Below are positions 1 to 8,783 of a stretch of 64,000 bases of DNA, piece after piece. The first letter of the stretch is position 1. Each line of letters begins with the position of its first letter. The stretch is taken from assembly GCA_036268295.1 (NCBI GenBank), contig DATAUK010000013.1, forward strand, positions 124,001 to 188,000, read 5' to 3'. The notes below the pieces were generated by a model that worked only from the letters and a program-made list of their open reading frames with translations, did no database searches and had not been told where the DNA came from. Source of the stretch: DATAUK01 sp036268295 (GTDB lineage Bacteria > Actinomycetota > Actinomycetes > JAFAQI01). Position numbers and translations under genes: made by a program.

Positions 1-330
1 GGTGAGCTGCCGATCGACGCCGTGAAGCTCGACCAGTCGTTCGTCCGGGGCGTCGGCTCCGACCTCGAGAACGACTCGATCGTCTCCTCGGTCATTGCAC
101 TGGCGCATGCCCACGGGGTGCGAGTGGTCGCCGAAGGCGTCGAGAGCTGGAGCGAAGGTGCCCGGCTGTGCGAGATCGAGTGTGACCGAGCGATGGGCTA
201 TCTGTTCAGCGGACCGCAGATCGCCGAGCACGCCCGACTGATGCTGGCCCATGGTGCCGGCTGGACCGCGCCGCAGCCGCGAGTGCCGGCGCTCGATGCG
301 CAGCGAGGCGCGGTCGGGCCAAAACTCTGA
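1..330 (+). CDS. EAL-domain protein, C-terminal part (5' end outside window)
   Basis: The frame is open from base 1, so this is the last ~109 residues of a longer protein. It carries the closing motifs of the EAL cyclic-di-GMP phosphodiesterase fold: a KLDQSFV strand (usually K-I-D-x-S-F), a VVAEGVES strand with the catalytic-site Glu, and the GYLFSGP motif near the end. EAL domains hydrolyse c-di-GMP to pGpG, but the EAL signature itself and any GGDEF, PAS or GAF domains lie upstream of the window. Activity therefore cannot be judged. A degenerate, non-catalytic EAL domain or a GGDEF-EAL hybrid are both possible. The stop at 328-330 is followed almost at once by the dapF promoter box. Confidence 0.85.
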   Translation, partial: GELPIDAVKLDQSFVRGVGSDLENDSIVSSVIALAHAHGVRVVAEGVESWSEGARLCEIECDRAMGYLFSGPQIAEHARLMLAHGAGWTAPQPRVPALDAQRGAVGPKL

Positions 331-339
331 AACCGCGCC

Positions 340-345
340 TACCCT
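340..345 (+). promoter_or_regulatory. -10 box (TACCCT) for leaderless dapF
   Basis: A TANNNT hexamer ends 7 nt before the GTG start of dapF, so the predicted transcript starts at or beside the start codon. The same spacing recurs before at least ten other genes here. No Shine-Dalgarno sequence precedes the GTG. Confidence 0.5.
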
Positions 346-352
346 TTTAGCC

Positions 353-1150
353 GTGAGGTTCGTCAAGGGTCACGGCACCGAGAACGACTTCGTCGTGCTC
401 CCTGACTTCGAGGGCGACCTCGACGAGTCACTGGTGCGGGCCCTGTGCGACCGCCATGCCGGGATCGGCGCCGACGGCGTGCTGCGTGTCCTGCTGACCC
501 CCGATGGCTACTTCATGGACTACCGAAATGCCGACGGATCAATCGCCGAGACCTGCGGGAACGGCATCCGGGTGTTCGCCCGCTACCTCGTGACCGCCGG
601 CCTGCTGCCGGCCGGAGACCTGGTTATCGGCACGCTGTCCGGCCCGCGTGCGGTGACGGTGCCGGGTGACGGTGGCGACATCACCGTCGACATGGGCCCG
701 GCTACCAGGCTCGCCGGTGCCGATATCACGGTCGGTACGTCGTCATGGAACGCACTCGGCTGGTCGATGGGCAATCCGCATCTCGTTGTGCTCGACGCCG
801 GTCCGATCGACCTGCTCGACCTGAGCTCGCCGCCCGCAGTCGATCCGGCGTCGGCGTACCCGGATGGGGTCAACGTCGAGCTGCTCGAGCCGGTTGGCGA
901 GCGCCACGTGCGGATGCGGGTCCACGAGCGAGGCGTCGGAGAGACCCGCTCCTGCGGCACCGGCGCCTGCGCCGCCGCTGTTGCCGTGATGGACGAAACC
1001 GCCGAGCGCTCGACCTGCATTGTCGATCTGCCGGGCGGCCGGCTCGTCGTCGCGTGGTGCGAGGACGGCACGGTGCTGATGACCGGGCCGGCGGTGCTCG
1101 TCGCCGCCGGCGAGGTCGAGCCGCCGGTTATCCAATCGCCACGCCGCTAG
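353..1150 (+). CDS. dapF: diaminopimelate epimerase
   Basis: DapF interconverts LL- and meso-diaminopimelate for lysine and peptidoglycan synthesis in the cytoplasm, using two cysteines as acid/base pair. Both are visible: ETCGNG around residue 68 and SCGTGAC around residue 201, each in its family motif (GNGIR; ETRSCGTG). The protein is 265 aa, a normal family length. The GTG at 353 is chosen because the next residues, VRFVKGHGTEND, match the usual DapF N-terminus. The frame extends upstream to 251, but that part overlaps the EAL gene and looks non-coding. hflX follows 23 bp downstream, the common actinobacterial order. Confidence 0.96.
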   Translation: MRFVKGHGTENDFVVLPDFEGDLDESLVRALCDRHAGIGADGVLRVLLTPDGYFMDYRNADGSIAETCGNGIRVFARYLVTAGLLPAGDLVIGTLSGPRAVTVPGDGGDITVDMGPATRLAGADITVGTSSWNALGWSMGNPHLVVLDAGPIDLLDLSSPPAVDPASAYPDGVNVELLEPVGERHVRMRVHERGVGETRSCGTGACAAAVAVMDETAERSTCIVDLPGGRLVVAWCEDGTVLMTGPAVLVAAGEVEPPVIQSPRR

Positions 1151-1173
1151 GTGCGTGACACCATTGCGGTGAC

Positions 1174-2607
1174 ATGACCGCCGAAAACTACGACCCGCGC
1201 GACATCGAGCACGACGGCTCTGCTGCGAGCGCCGCTGTCGGGCTCGACCTCGAGGAGCGCCGCGCGCTTCGCCGGGTCGCCGGGATCTCCACCGAGCTCA
1301 CCGATGTCACCGAGGTCGAGTACCGCCAGCTCCGCCTCGAACGGGTGGTCCTGATCGGGGTGTGGACCGAGGGAACGCTCGCTGCCGCCGAGGTCTCGAT
1401 GGCCGAGCTCGCCGCGCTGGCCGAGACCGCCGGCTCGATCGTGCTCGAAGGTCTGGTGCAACGCCGCTCCAACCCCGACTCGGCCACCTTCATCGGCTCA
1501 GGCAAGGCCCGCGAGCTGCGCGACATCGTCGTGGCGACCGGCGCCGACACCGTCGTCTGCGACGGCGAGCTGACGCCCAGCCAGCTCAACAAGCTGGAGG
1601 GCATCGTCCGGGTCAAGGTGATCGACCGGACCGCGCTGATCCTCGACATCTTCGCCCAGCACGCCCGGAGCAAGGAGGGCAAGGCGCAGGTCGAGCTGGC
1701 GCAGCTGGAGTACATGCTTCCCAGACTCCGCGGCTGGGGTGAGTCGCTGTCGCGGCAGGCCGGTGGTCGGGTCGCCGGTGGTGGCGGCATAGGCACCCGC
1801 GGGCCCGGTGAGACCAAGATCGAGACCGACCGGCGCCGGATCCGCACCCGCACCGCGAAGCTGCGGCGTGAGATCGCCGGGATGAAGGCCGCCCGCGAGG
1901 TCAAGCGCCAGGAGCGCAAGCGCCGGTCGGTTCCATCGGTCGTGATCGCCGGCTACACCAATGCCGGCAAGTCCTCGTTGCTCAACCGGCTCACCGACGC
2001 CGATGTGCTGGTTGAGAACGCGCTGTTCGCCACCCTCGACCCGACGGTACGCCGGGCCGCGACCCCCGACGGCATCGCGTTCACACTCGCCGACACTGTC
2101 GGCTTCGTGCGCCATCTGCCGCACCAGCTGGTCGAGGCGTTCCGCTCGACGCTGGAAGAAGTCGAGGAAGCCGACCTGATCCTGCACGTCGTCGACGGGT
2201 CCGATGCCGATCCGCTCTCGCAGCTGAGCGCGGTCCGCGAGGTCTTTGCTGATATCGGCGCGCTCGGTGTGCCGGAGCTGGTCGTCATCAACAAGGCCGA
2301 CGCGGCTGACCCCGACGCGCTCTATCACCTGCGTCATGCCGAGCCGGGCGCCGTCGTCGTCTCGGCACGAACCGGCGCCGGCATCGACGCCCTGCGTGAC
2401 CGGGTCAGCGCACTGGTGCCGCGACCGGACGTGCCGGTCTCGATCCTGGTGCCCTTCGACCACGGCGAGGTGGTGTCGCGGGTACACAAGTACGGCGATG
2501 TGCAGACCGTCTCGCACACCGCAGAAGGCACTCACATCGAGGCGCGGCTCCCTCGCTGGCTGGCTGGCGAAGTCGCGACATATGCCGCACCCGCTGTGGT
2601 CGAATAG
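1174..2607 (+). CDS. hflX: GTPase HflX
   Basis: Ribosome-associated GTPase of the Obg-HflX group, which splits or rescues stalled 70S ribosomes under stress. The N-terminal HflX domain contains the typical ATFIGSGK region, followed by the glycine-rich linker GGGGIGTRGPGE. The G domain shows G1 GYTNAGKSS (about residue 260), G3 DTVGF (about 307) and G4 NKAD (about 373). At 477 aa it is full length. The ATG at 1174 is 23 bp after dapF, probably in the same transcript. The C-terminal domain is complete. Confidence 0.96.
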   Translation: MTAENYDPRDIEHDGSAASAAVGLDLEERRALRRVAGISTELTDVTEVEYRQLRLERVVLIGVWTEGTLAAAEVSMAELAALAETAGSIVLEGLVQRRSNPDSATFIGSGKARELRDIVVATGADTVVCDGELTPSQLNKLEGIVRVKVIDRTALILDIFAQHARSKEGKAQVELAQLEYMLPRLRGWGESLSRQAGGRVAGGGGIGTRGPGETKIETDRRRIRTRTAKLRREIAGMKAAREVKRQERKRRSVPSVVIAGYTNAGKSSLLNRLTDADVLVENALFATLDPTVRRAATPDGIAFTLADTVGFVRHLPHQLVEAFRSTLEEVEEADLILHVVDGSDADPLSQLSAVREVFADIGALGVPELVVINKADAADPDALYHLRHAEPGAVVVSARTGAGIDALRDRVSALVPRPDVPVSILVPFDHGEVVSRVHKYGDVQTVSHTAEGTHIEARLPRWLAGEVATYAAPAVVE

Positions 2608-2612
2608 AAAGC

Positions 2613-3629
2613 GTGCGAAACAGATCGGTCGTGGTCCTGGTCGTGGTGGCGGCGGCCGTCGCCGCGCTGCTGAATCCGGTGGGTGCCCACGCGAAGCCGC
2701 CAAACCCCCGCGCCAACCCGAAGACCAACACCGCGCCGAGCCAGTCGTTCATTCAGGCCTGCGCCTTCATGTCGACCACCAAGGCAAGCAACGACAGCTG
2801 TGACAAGGCTGCGCTGGTCGACTTCGACAAGGTCCGCCATCAAGAAGGCCTCGGTCGAATGGTGCTCCCGCACGACTTCGACCGCCTCGGCGTGCCGTCG
2901 CAGCTGATGGCGATCACCAACATCGAGCGGGTCGACCGCGGCTTGCCGGCCTTTGCCGGCCGTTCGGGTGCACTCGACAAGCTCGCTCAGGGCGGCGCCA
3001 ACCACGACACCGACGCATCGTTCCCGCCGTACACGCCCGGGGAGTGGGACGGCGGGGCGTGGGCCGGTGGCGCGAACTCGGCGCTGCTCTCGGACTTCGA
3101 GTGGGTCTACGACGACGGCCTGGGCTCGGGCAACATCGACTGCACGCCGACGAACAAAGGCGGCTGCTGGGGCCACCGCGACAGCCTGCTCAACGACCAC
3201 TACACCGCGCCGTTGGTGATGGGGGCGGCGGTCGCGTACAACACCAAGTTCGGTACGTCGATGGCCGAGGTGCTCATCGGCGACGATCACAGCGAAAAGG
3301 TCGACCGGTCGCCGATCTGGAGGACGATCGCCGCGACGATGCCGGTCGGACTGTCGGCGGCGAAGCTGACGGTCGTGACCCACAACGCGAAGCGCGGGCA
3401 TGCCACGGTCAAGGTCAGGGCCTACGTCAGCACGAAGATCACCGCGAAGCTGCACTCCGGCACCAAGTACTGGTCGGTGTCACCGAAGTCGTGCCGGTTG
3501 GCCGCCGGCCATGCCTGCACGTTGCACCTGTCGTTCCACTCCAAGCACCGCGGCACGCATCACGCAACGCTGCGCGTGAGCGGCCCGGTCGCGACCCGCA
3601 GCGTGAAGCTGATCAGCCATCGTCGCTGA
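2613..3629 (+). CDS. secreted CAP/SCP-like domain protein
   Basis: A 338-aa exported protein. The N-terminus has two arginines, a hydrophobic run of about 20 residues and an AHA-K site, a Sec signal peptide. The middle looks like a divergent CAP (SCP/TAPS) fold: ITNIERVDRGLPAF resembles the usual N-x-x-R-x-x-x-G-L helix, and WGHRDSLLN resembles the conserved W-x-H-R-x-x-I-L motif. Two cysteines flank that region. The last ~100 residues are a Lys/His-rich beta-type domain. Substrate and role are unknown; actinobacterial CAP proteins are envelope or secreted proteins. The GTG start is only 5 bp after hflX, so co-transcription is possible. Confidence 0.7.
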   Translation: MRNRSVVVLVVVAAAVAALLNPVGAHAKPPNPRANPKTNTAPSQSFIQACAFMSTTKASNDSCDKAALVDFDKVRHQEGLGRMVLPHDFDRLGVPSQLMAITNIERVDRGLPAFAGRSGALDKLAQGGANHDTDASFPPYTPGEWDGGAWAGGANSALLSDFEWVYDDGLGSGNIDCTPTNKGGCWGHRDSLLNDHYTAPLVMGAAVAYNTKFGTSMAEVLIGDDHSEKVDRSPIWRTIAATMPVGLSAAKLTVVTHNAKRGHATVKVRAYVSTKITAKLHSGTKYWSVSPKSCRLAAGHACTLHLSFHSKHRGTHHATLRVSGPVATRSVKLISHRR

Positions 3630-3665
3630 CTGCTAGCCTGGGTCATTGACGGCGTCGCAGCCGTC

Positions 3666-3692
3666 CCTCCCGCGGGCGAGCCGCCCGCGAGG
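3666..3692. terminator. strong hairpin between the CAP-like gene and the DEAD-box helicase
   Basis: A perfect 8-bp GC stem (3671-3678 with 3682-3689) has a 3-nt loop and is extended by CCT/AGG after a 2-nt bulge. No T-run follows. It could be a GC-type terminator for the upstream gene or part of a structured 5' leader of the helicase, as in cold-inducible helicase mRNAs. The sequence does not decide between these. Confidence 0.45.
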
Positions 3693-3772
3693 TCGCACGT
3701 AGCACCGGTTGCTCTTCTCATCGATGGGCTTCAGCACACGACCGCGGCCCACGCGATGTTTGGAGTTCTGTT

Positions 3773-5260
3773 ATGCCTGCGCAATCCCCGCGCGGCCGAA
3801 ATGCCGCGCCTCGAAACCGCCGTTCCGGCCGCAAGCCAGCGTCGGCCTCGAAGCCGATCCGGGTCCCCGCACCGTCCGCTCTCGAGCGGGCGCTCGACGA
3901 GGCGGCGGACGCCCCTGAGCCCGCCATCAGAGACTTCGCCCAGCTCGGTCTGCCCGCGCCGCTGGTGACCGTCCTGGCTCGACGCGGAGTGCACCAGCCG
4001 TTCGCGATCCAGACCCGCACCCTGCCGGACGCACTGGCCGGCCGCGACGTCCTCGGCCGCGCCCAGACCGGGTCAGGCAAGACCCTCGCCTTCGGCCTGC
4101 CGTTGCTGACCCGGCTGGTGTCCGGGACCAACAACCGCCGGGCGCCGGGTTCGCCGCGCGGGCTGGTGCTGGTCCCCACCCGCGAGCTCGCCCGCCAGGT
4201 CGCGGACGCGCTTTCCCCGCTGGGCCATCCGCTCTACCTCCGGGTGACGACGGTGTACGGCGGGGCGCCGATGGGCCGTCAGATCGAGGCGCTGCGTCGC
4301 GGTGTCGACGTCGTCGTCGCCACTCCCGGCCGGCTGATCGACCTGCTCGAGCGCCGCGCGCTCAACCTTGACTCGATCGAGATCACGGTCCTGGACGAGG
4401 CGGACCACATGGCCGATCTCGGCTTCCTGCCGGCGGTCACCCAGCTGCTCGACCTGACGCCGGCCGGCGGTCAGCGGATGCTGTTCTCGGCGACTCTCGA
4501 TCGCGGGGTGTCCCGGCTGGTCGAGCGTTATCTCAGCGATCCCGCGATGCACGCGATCGCCTCGGCGGCGGCACCGATCGAGGACGTCGAGCACCACGTG
4601 TTCACGGTGCAGAACTCCGACAAGGTGGCGCTCGCCACCGAGATCGCGTCGCGGCCGGCACGGACCCTGCTGTTCGTCCGCACCAAGCACGGCGCCGACC
4701 GGTTGGCCCGCCAGCTGGGCAACGGTGGTGTCGAGGCAGTTGCGATCCACGGCAACCTCAACCAGGGCCAGCGGCAGCGGGCACTCGACGGATTCACCGC
4801 CGGCCGCACCCGGGTGATGGTGGCGACCGACGTCGCCGCCCGCGGCATCCACGTCGACAACGTCGACCTGGTGGTCCACTATGACCCGCCGAATGACTCC
4901 AAGGACTACCTGCACCGCTCCGGTCGCACTGCGCGGGCCGGCGCCAGCGGCACCGTGGTGTCGTTCGTCGACCCGGCGCAGTCGCGCGATGTCGCCCGGA
5001 TGCTCGAGGCCGCGTCGGTGACGGCGACGACGGCGTCGGTCCGGCCCGGTGCGCCGCAGGTGCGAGCACTCGCCGAGTCCGGCGACCCGGTCATCGTCAC
5101 CGCGCTGATAGAGCGTTCGACGCCGCCATCCGCACCGTCGCGGCGTACCTCTGGTACCTCGGGTCGTTCACCGCGATCGAGGAACCCCCGCCGCGGCGGG
5201 TCCCACGAGCGCAGCGCCGCACACCACAACTCGAACGGACGATCCGCCCGTCAGGGCTGA
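3773..5260 (+). CDS. DEAD-box ATP-dependent RNA helicase
   Basis: A 495-aa RNA helicase that unwinds structured RNA using ATP. Visible motifs in order: Q-motif region FAIQTRTLP, motif I AQTGSGKT (about residue 97), PTRELAR, TPGRLID, motif II DEAD (about 208), SAT (about 239), ATDVAARGIHV and motif VI HRSGRTARAG (about 381). The N-terminus is a basic, low-complexity tail. The C-terminus is Ser/Arg-rich, like the RNA-binding tails of RhlE/CsdA-type helicases. No DbpA-type RNA-recognition domain is evident. The last 10 bp overlap the convergent glycosyltransferase gene. A possible structured leader lies upstream. Confidence 0.93.
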   Translation: MPAQSPRGRNAAPRNRRSGRKPASASKPIRVPAPSALERALDEAADAPEPAIRDFAQLGLPAPLVTVLARRGVHQPFAIQTRTLPDALAGRDVLGRAQTGSGKTLAFGLPLLTRLVSGTNNRRAPGSPRGLVLVPTRELARQVADALSPLGHPLYLRVTTVYGGAPMGRQIEALRRGVDVVVATPGRLIDLLERRALNLDSIEITVLDEADHMADLGFLPAVTQLLDLTPAGGQRMLFSATLDRGVSRLVERYLSDPAMHAIASAAAPIEDVEHHVFTVQNSDKVALATEIASRPARTLLFVRTKHGADRLARQLGNGGVEAVAIHGNLNQGQRQRALDGFTAGRTRVMVATDVAARGIHVDNVDLVVHYDPPNDSKDYLHRSGRTARAGASGTVVSFVDPAQSRDVARMLEAASVTATTASVRPGAPQVRALAESGDPVIVTALIERSTPPSAPSRRTSGTSGRSPRSRNPRRGGSHERSAAHHNSNGRSARQG

Positions 5261-7809
5261 GGCGCCTCCAGCGCCCGGATCGCCTCGACGGTCCGGGCGC
5301 AGCACTTGCCGTCCCGGAGCGGCAGGGCGGCCGCCATCCGGTCGGCGTACTTCGGCTCGGCCCGGCCGTCGCGAGCGAGCAGCTCCTCAACCGCTTCGGT
5401 GGCCGCCTCGACCGTGCGGGTGACCGGCCCGAAGCCACTGGTCTCGTAGTCCCACTCGCCGCGACGGTAGGCATGGTTGCCGTCGAAGAACGCCGCCTGA
5501 TCGAACTGGAAATAGACGACCGGGCGCTCAAGATACGCGGCCTCGAAGGCCATCGAGGAGTAGTCGGTGACCAGGATCCCGGCCCGTGCGAGCAGCGCCT
5601 GGATGTCGACATCTCGAAACCGGTGCGACGTGATGCTCTCGGGCAACGGGCTGGTGTCGAGGTAGTGCTGCATGTTCGGATGCGGGACGAACTCAACCTC
5701 CCAACCATGTCGAGCGACCGCCGCGTGCAGCGATTCGGATTCGAGGAACGAGCGCCACGCGAGGGCGTACTCGCTCTGCCAGAAGTTCGCCAGACCGTCC
5801 CGCAGGTTGCTGGTGGCGACGCGGTCCTGCAGCAGGTCGCGTCGCCAGGTAGGCGCGACCAGGATCAACCGCCGCCCATCGGCCGGCGTCCGGCCGGCGA
5901 TTTCGAGGAGCCGGTCGTGGCGCGGGAACCCGGTCATTGCGACCTCGCGGGTTGTGTGGACGTACGGCGTACCGTCGCCGACGAACGACGCATGCTCGTC
6001 GGGACTCGCGCTGATCATCAGCTCGATCGGCTTGGGGTTGATCCATACCGACAGGTCGTCTTTGGTCACCCCGTGCTGCAGGAAGGTGAACTTCCATCTA
6101 GGGCGACCGAAGCGCGCCGCTGACAGCGGGCTGACGACGTAGTGGTCGACCTGCGAGGAGATGAGGTGGCGGCAGTTCAGCAGCGCGATCGTGTGGCGCC
6201 TGGAGCGGTGGTCGATCAGCCGGAAGCCGGCGCGCCGCAACCGGTCCCAGTCCGAGCTGCGCTTCGAGAGCACGAACCAGGCGTTGACCGCCGGTTCGTG
6301 TTCTTTCAGGTGTTGGTAGAGCCGTTCGGCATTGTCCTGGGCCTGGTCGTCGCGGTCGATCAGCAACCAGGCGTCGCGGTAGCGGCGGGTCGCCAACGTG
6401 CTACGCGCGTAGCGGCGCAGGGCGGCGTCGAGCAGCTGGCGGCGCAGCTGACGCCGACCGCGTCGCCGGCGCACGCGGACCCGCAACGCGGGCTCCTGAC
6501 CGAGTGAGCGTTGCACCGCCCGCGGGGCGGCTCGGTATCGCGGCCGCGTCGGCCGGCCGAGCGCCAGCGGCGCGCGCTTGCCGTCCAGCTCGACGGCGAG
6601 CGTCCCAGCCGCCGGCAGCCAGGCGATGCGCTGATAGAGCATCGTCTGGCCGAGGAAGCGAACTGCGCGGACCTTTTCATGCTCTGGCGACACCGCGAGG
6701 CCGGCGACCCGGAACGCCTCGCTCGGGCGCTCACAGGCGTAGTAGTACCAGACGCGAACCAGCTGCCGTGTGACGTCGAAGGCGTCGATGTGGACGGTCG
6801 GTGGGGACGGCTCGACCCCTTTCGCGCCGATCAGCAGTGCGGCCCGCGCCTCGGTGCTCATCGGGGCCAGCGTGAAGTCCTCGATGACCTCGGTGTCGAT
6901 CAGCGTCATGATCCGTCGCAGCAGCTCATGGAACCGCTCGCTGACCGGCTCGGAGATGCCGCCGGTCGGTGAGTTCGGGCGGCCATCGTTGCGGAAGAAG
7001 AAGGCGAGCTCGTAGATGACGAGCAGCTGAGCCCATCGCGGGATCGCGCCGCGCTGGGTCTGGATCTCGGTCAGCAGGCCGAGCAGTCCGTACTCCAGCA
7101 GGTCGGTGTATTTCGCCGCCTTGGTCCAGCTGCTCTGCACCAGCGACGATCCGTCGGCGCGGTCGCGGTAGAGGTATCGCGACTCCGGGATGACCGCGAG
7201 CACCGGCGCGTTGACCGACGCTAGATAACGCGCGGTGAAGTGGGCGTCTTCGAAATTCGGCCGGACTCGCGGGTCGAACCGAAGCGAGGATCGCTCGATC
7301 ACCGCTCGGCGGTAGAACGCCGACGCCGCCTGCAGGTGGATGTAGCGGGGTTGGCGGTCCAGCTCGATGACTCGCTGGCCGCGGGCGAACTTGAACCGCA
7401 GCGGATGGGTGTTCGACACCCGCCCGGTTTCGTCGTCGAGGCGTAGCAGGTTGGCGGCCACGAGCTGAGTCTCGGTTGCCGGCTCGGAGCGCAGAAACTG
7501 TTGGATCGCCTCGAAATATCCCAGGTCCAGCCGGTCGTCGGGATCTGGGAAGGTGACCCAGGTGCCGGACACCTCGGCCAGGCCGCGGTTGCGGGCGCCG
7601 GCCAGCCCGGTGTTGGCCTGGCTGACCAGCGAGGCCTTGAGCGGGGTTCGCTCGATCCACGCCCGGACCAACGATGCGGACTCATCTGGCGAGCCGTCAT
7701 CGACGAAGACGAACTCGATCGGGGCGCCGTCGAGGCGCTGCGCGTCGACCGAATCGAGGAACTCCGGTAGGTATCGCGCGATGTTGAACATCGCCACCAC
7801 GACCGACAT
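5251..7809 (-). CDS. two-domain GT2 glycosyltransferase / CDP-glycerol glycerophosphotransferase
   Basis: An 852-aa fusion likely to build a teichoic-acid-type wall polymer. Residues 1 to ~300 are a GT-A, family 2 glycosyltransferase: SVVVAMFNIARYL, FVDDGSPDES and an FPDPDD metal/nucleotide motif. Residues ~480-845 are a TagB/TagF-like CDP-glycerol:glycerophosphotransferase domain: LLIDRDDQAQDN, LQHGVTKDDLS, VTDYSSMAFEA near residue 746, and the terminal EWDY block. The frame is open up to 7908, but the ATG at 7809 begins exactly at the GT2 first strand. No transporter or other wall-polymer gene lies beside it, so the rest of the pathway must be elsewhere. Its tail overlaps the helicase gene by 10 bp. 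Confidence 0.88.
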   Translation of the reverse strand: MSVVVAMFNIARYLPEFLDSVDAQRLDGAPIEFVFVDDGSPDESASLVRAWIERTPLKASLVSQANTGLAGARNRGLAEVSGTWVTFPDPDDRLDLGYFEAIQQFLRSEPATETQLVAANLLRLDDETGRVSNTHPLRFKFARGQRVIELDRQPRYIHLQAASAFYRRAVIERSSLRFDPRVRPNFEDAHFTARYLASVNAPVLAVIPESRYLYRDRADGSSLVQSSWTKAAKYTDLLEYGLLGLLTEIQTQRGAIPRWAQLLVIYELAFFFRNDGRPNSPTGGISEPVSERFHELLRRIMTLIDTEVIEDFTLAPMSTEARAALLIGAKGVEPSPPTVHIDAFDVTRQLVRVWYYYACERPSEAFRVAGLAVSPEHEKVRAVRFLGQTMLYQRIAWLPAAGTLAVELDGKRAPLALGRPTRPRYRAAPRAVQRSLGQEPALRVRVRRRRGRRQLRRQLLDAALRRYARSTLATRRYRDAWLLIDRDDQAQDNAERLYQHLKEHEPAVNAWFVLSKRSSDWDRLRRAGFRLIDHRSRRHTIALLNCRHLISSQVDHYVVSPLSAARFGRPRWKFTFLQHGVTKDDLSVWINPKPIELMISASPDEHASFVGDGTPYVHTTREVAMTGFPRHDRLLEIAGRTPADGRRLILVAPTWRRDLLQDRVATSNLRDGLANFWQSEYALAWRSFLESESLHAAVARHGWEVEFVPHPNMQHYLDTSPLPESITSHRFRDVDIQALLARAGILVTDYSSMAFEAAYLERPVVYFQFDQAAFFDGNHAYRRGEWDYETSGFGPVTRTVEAATEAVEELLARDGRAEPKYADRMAAALPLRDGKCCARTVEAIRALEAPQP

Positions 7810-7937
7810 CGAGGCGTCCGTCAATCGTCCCCCTGCGCCGGTTCTCCGTCGAGTGCGGCGGGTGCCGCGTGCCACGTTGCAATGACGGTAGTCGACCGCC
7901 AAAGGCAAGGGAGGCAGGCGCCGCCGGAGCGCCGACT

Positions 7938-8684
7938 TTACAGGCGGCGGAACACCGCCGTCACGCGGCCGAGGATGGTCGCGTCATCGCCGTCGATGGG
8001 GGAGTAGTCGCGGTTGTGCGGCAGCAGCCAGACATGGCCGTCTCTAAGACTCAGCGTCTTGACGGTCGCCTCGTTGTCGAGCAGGGCGGCGACGATCTCG
8101 CCCGGCTCGGCGGTCTGCTGGCGGTGCACCACCACCCAGTCGCCATCGGTGATCGCGGCCTCGATCATCGAGTCGCCTACCACCTGGAGCAAGAACAGCT
8201 CGCCGTCGCCGACGATCTGGCGGGGCAGCGCGAAGATGTCCTCGATGGCCTGCTCGGCGAGGATCGGGCCGCCGGCCGCGATCCGCCCGACGAGCGGGAC
8301 GTACGCCGGGGTCGGACGATCATCTCCCTCGCCGGTGACGTCGCTAGGTGCACTGGCGGGCACCCGAACCTCGACCGCTCGGGGCCGGTTGGCGTCGCGG
8401 CGCAGGAAGCCCTTGCGCTCGAGCGTGCTGAGCTGGTGGGCGACGCTGGACGTCGAGGTGAGACCGACCGCCTCGCCGATCTCGCGCATCGACGGCGGGT
8501 AGCCGCGCCGCTCGACGGAGTCGCGGATGACCTCGAGCACCTTGCGCTGGCGCGGTGTCAGACCGGCGGCATCCGGCGGGCCGTCCGGGATCTCGCGCAC
8601 TCGGCTCATCTTCGGGCCGGTCTTCGAGCTGGCTTTCGGGCCGGTCTTCGGGCTGGCTTTGCCGGTCTCGCTGGTGTCGGTCAT
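7938..8684 (-). CDS. lexA: SOS repressor LexA
   Basis: A 248-aa repressor of DNA-damage genes that cleaves itself when stimulated by RecA filaments. It has an N-terminal winged helix (LTPRQRKVLEVIRDS to LERKGFLRR), then an S24 peptidase domain. The Ala-Gly cleavage site is in GRIAAGGPI (about residue 135), the nucleophile Ser in GDSMIEA (about 172) and the general-base Lys in ATVKTL (about 207). The first ~40 residues are an extra Lys/Pro/Ser tail with a repeated KTGPK unit encoded by a 24-bp tandem repeat. The ATG at 8684 lies 31 bp from a near-perfect SOS box, so autoregulation is expected. A longer open frame upstream would run through the operator and is rejected. Confidence 0.96.
   Translation of the reverse strand: MTDTSETGKASPKTGPKASSKTGPKMSRVREIPDGPPDAAGLTPRQRKVLEVIRDSVERRGYPPSMREIGEAVGLTSTSSVAHQLSTLERKGFLRRDANRPRAVEVRVPASAPSDVTGEGDDRPTPAYVPLVGRIAAGGPILAEQAIEDIFALPRQIVGDGELFLLQVVGDSMIEAAITDGDWVVVHRQQTAEPGEIVAALLDNEATVKTLSLRDGHVWLLPHNRDYSPIDGDDATILGRVTAVFRRL
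8611..8658 (-). repeat. 24-bp tandem repeat in the lexA 5' coding region
   Basis: Two adjacent 24-bp units (8611-8634 and 8635-8658) differ at one base and encode the repeated Thr-Gly-Pro-Lys-Ala-Ser type tail. The period is a multiple of three, so copy-number change would keep the frame. Confidence 0.85.
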
Positions 8685-8715
8685 GTCCGCACCGTAGCGA
8701 TCTGAGCGGGCAGAT

Positions 8716-8731
8716 TCAAACACCTGTTCGA
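8716..8731. promoter_or_regulatory. SOS box (LexA operator) for lexA
   Basis: TCAAAC-ACCT-GTTCGA matches the actinobacterial LexA consensus TCGAAC-N4-GTTCGA at 11 of 12 arm positions. It lies 31 bp upstream of the lexA ATG. Confidence 0.88.
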
Positions 8732-8744
8732 ACGTGTCGCGATT

Positions 8745-8767
8745 TTGTCGCCGGGACGTGTTATAAC
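8745..8767 (+). promoter_or_regulatory. candidate PafBC (RecA-independent) damage promoter of the LysM gene
   Basis: TTGTCGCCG, exactly 8 nt, then TATAAC. The published RecA-NDp/PafBC promoter pattern is TTGTCRGTG-N8-TANNNT. The first six bases, the ninth base and the spacing agree; two -35-region bases and the last -10 base differ. TATAAC is also a good ordinary -10. It reads toward the LysM gene and sits between the two SOS boxes. Confidence 0.5.
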
Positions 8768-8783
8768 TCGTACATGCGTTCGA

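Noticed and set aside
1498..2703. 401-codon minus-strand open frame opposite hflX
   Set aside because: It mirrors the hflX codon pattern, has no recognisable domain and lies wholly over a strongly supported gene.
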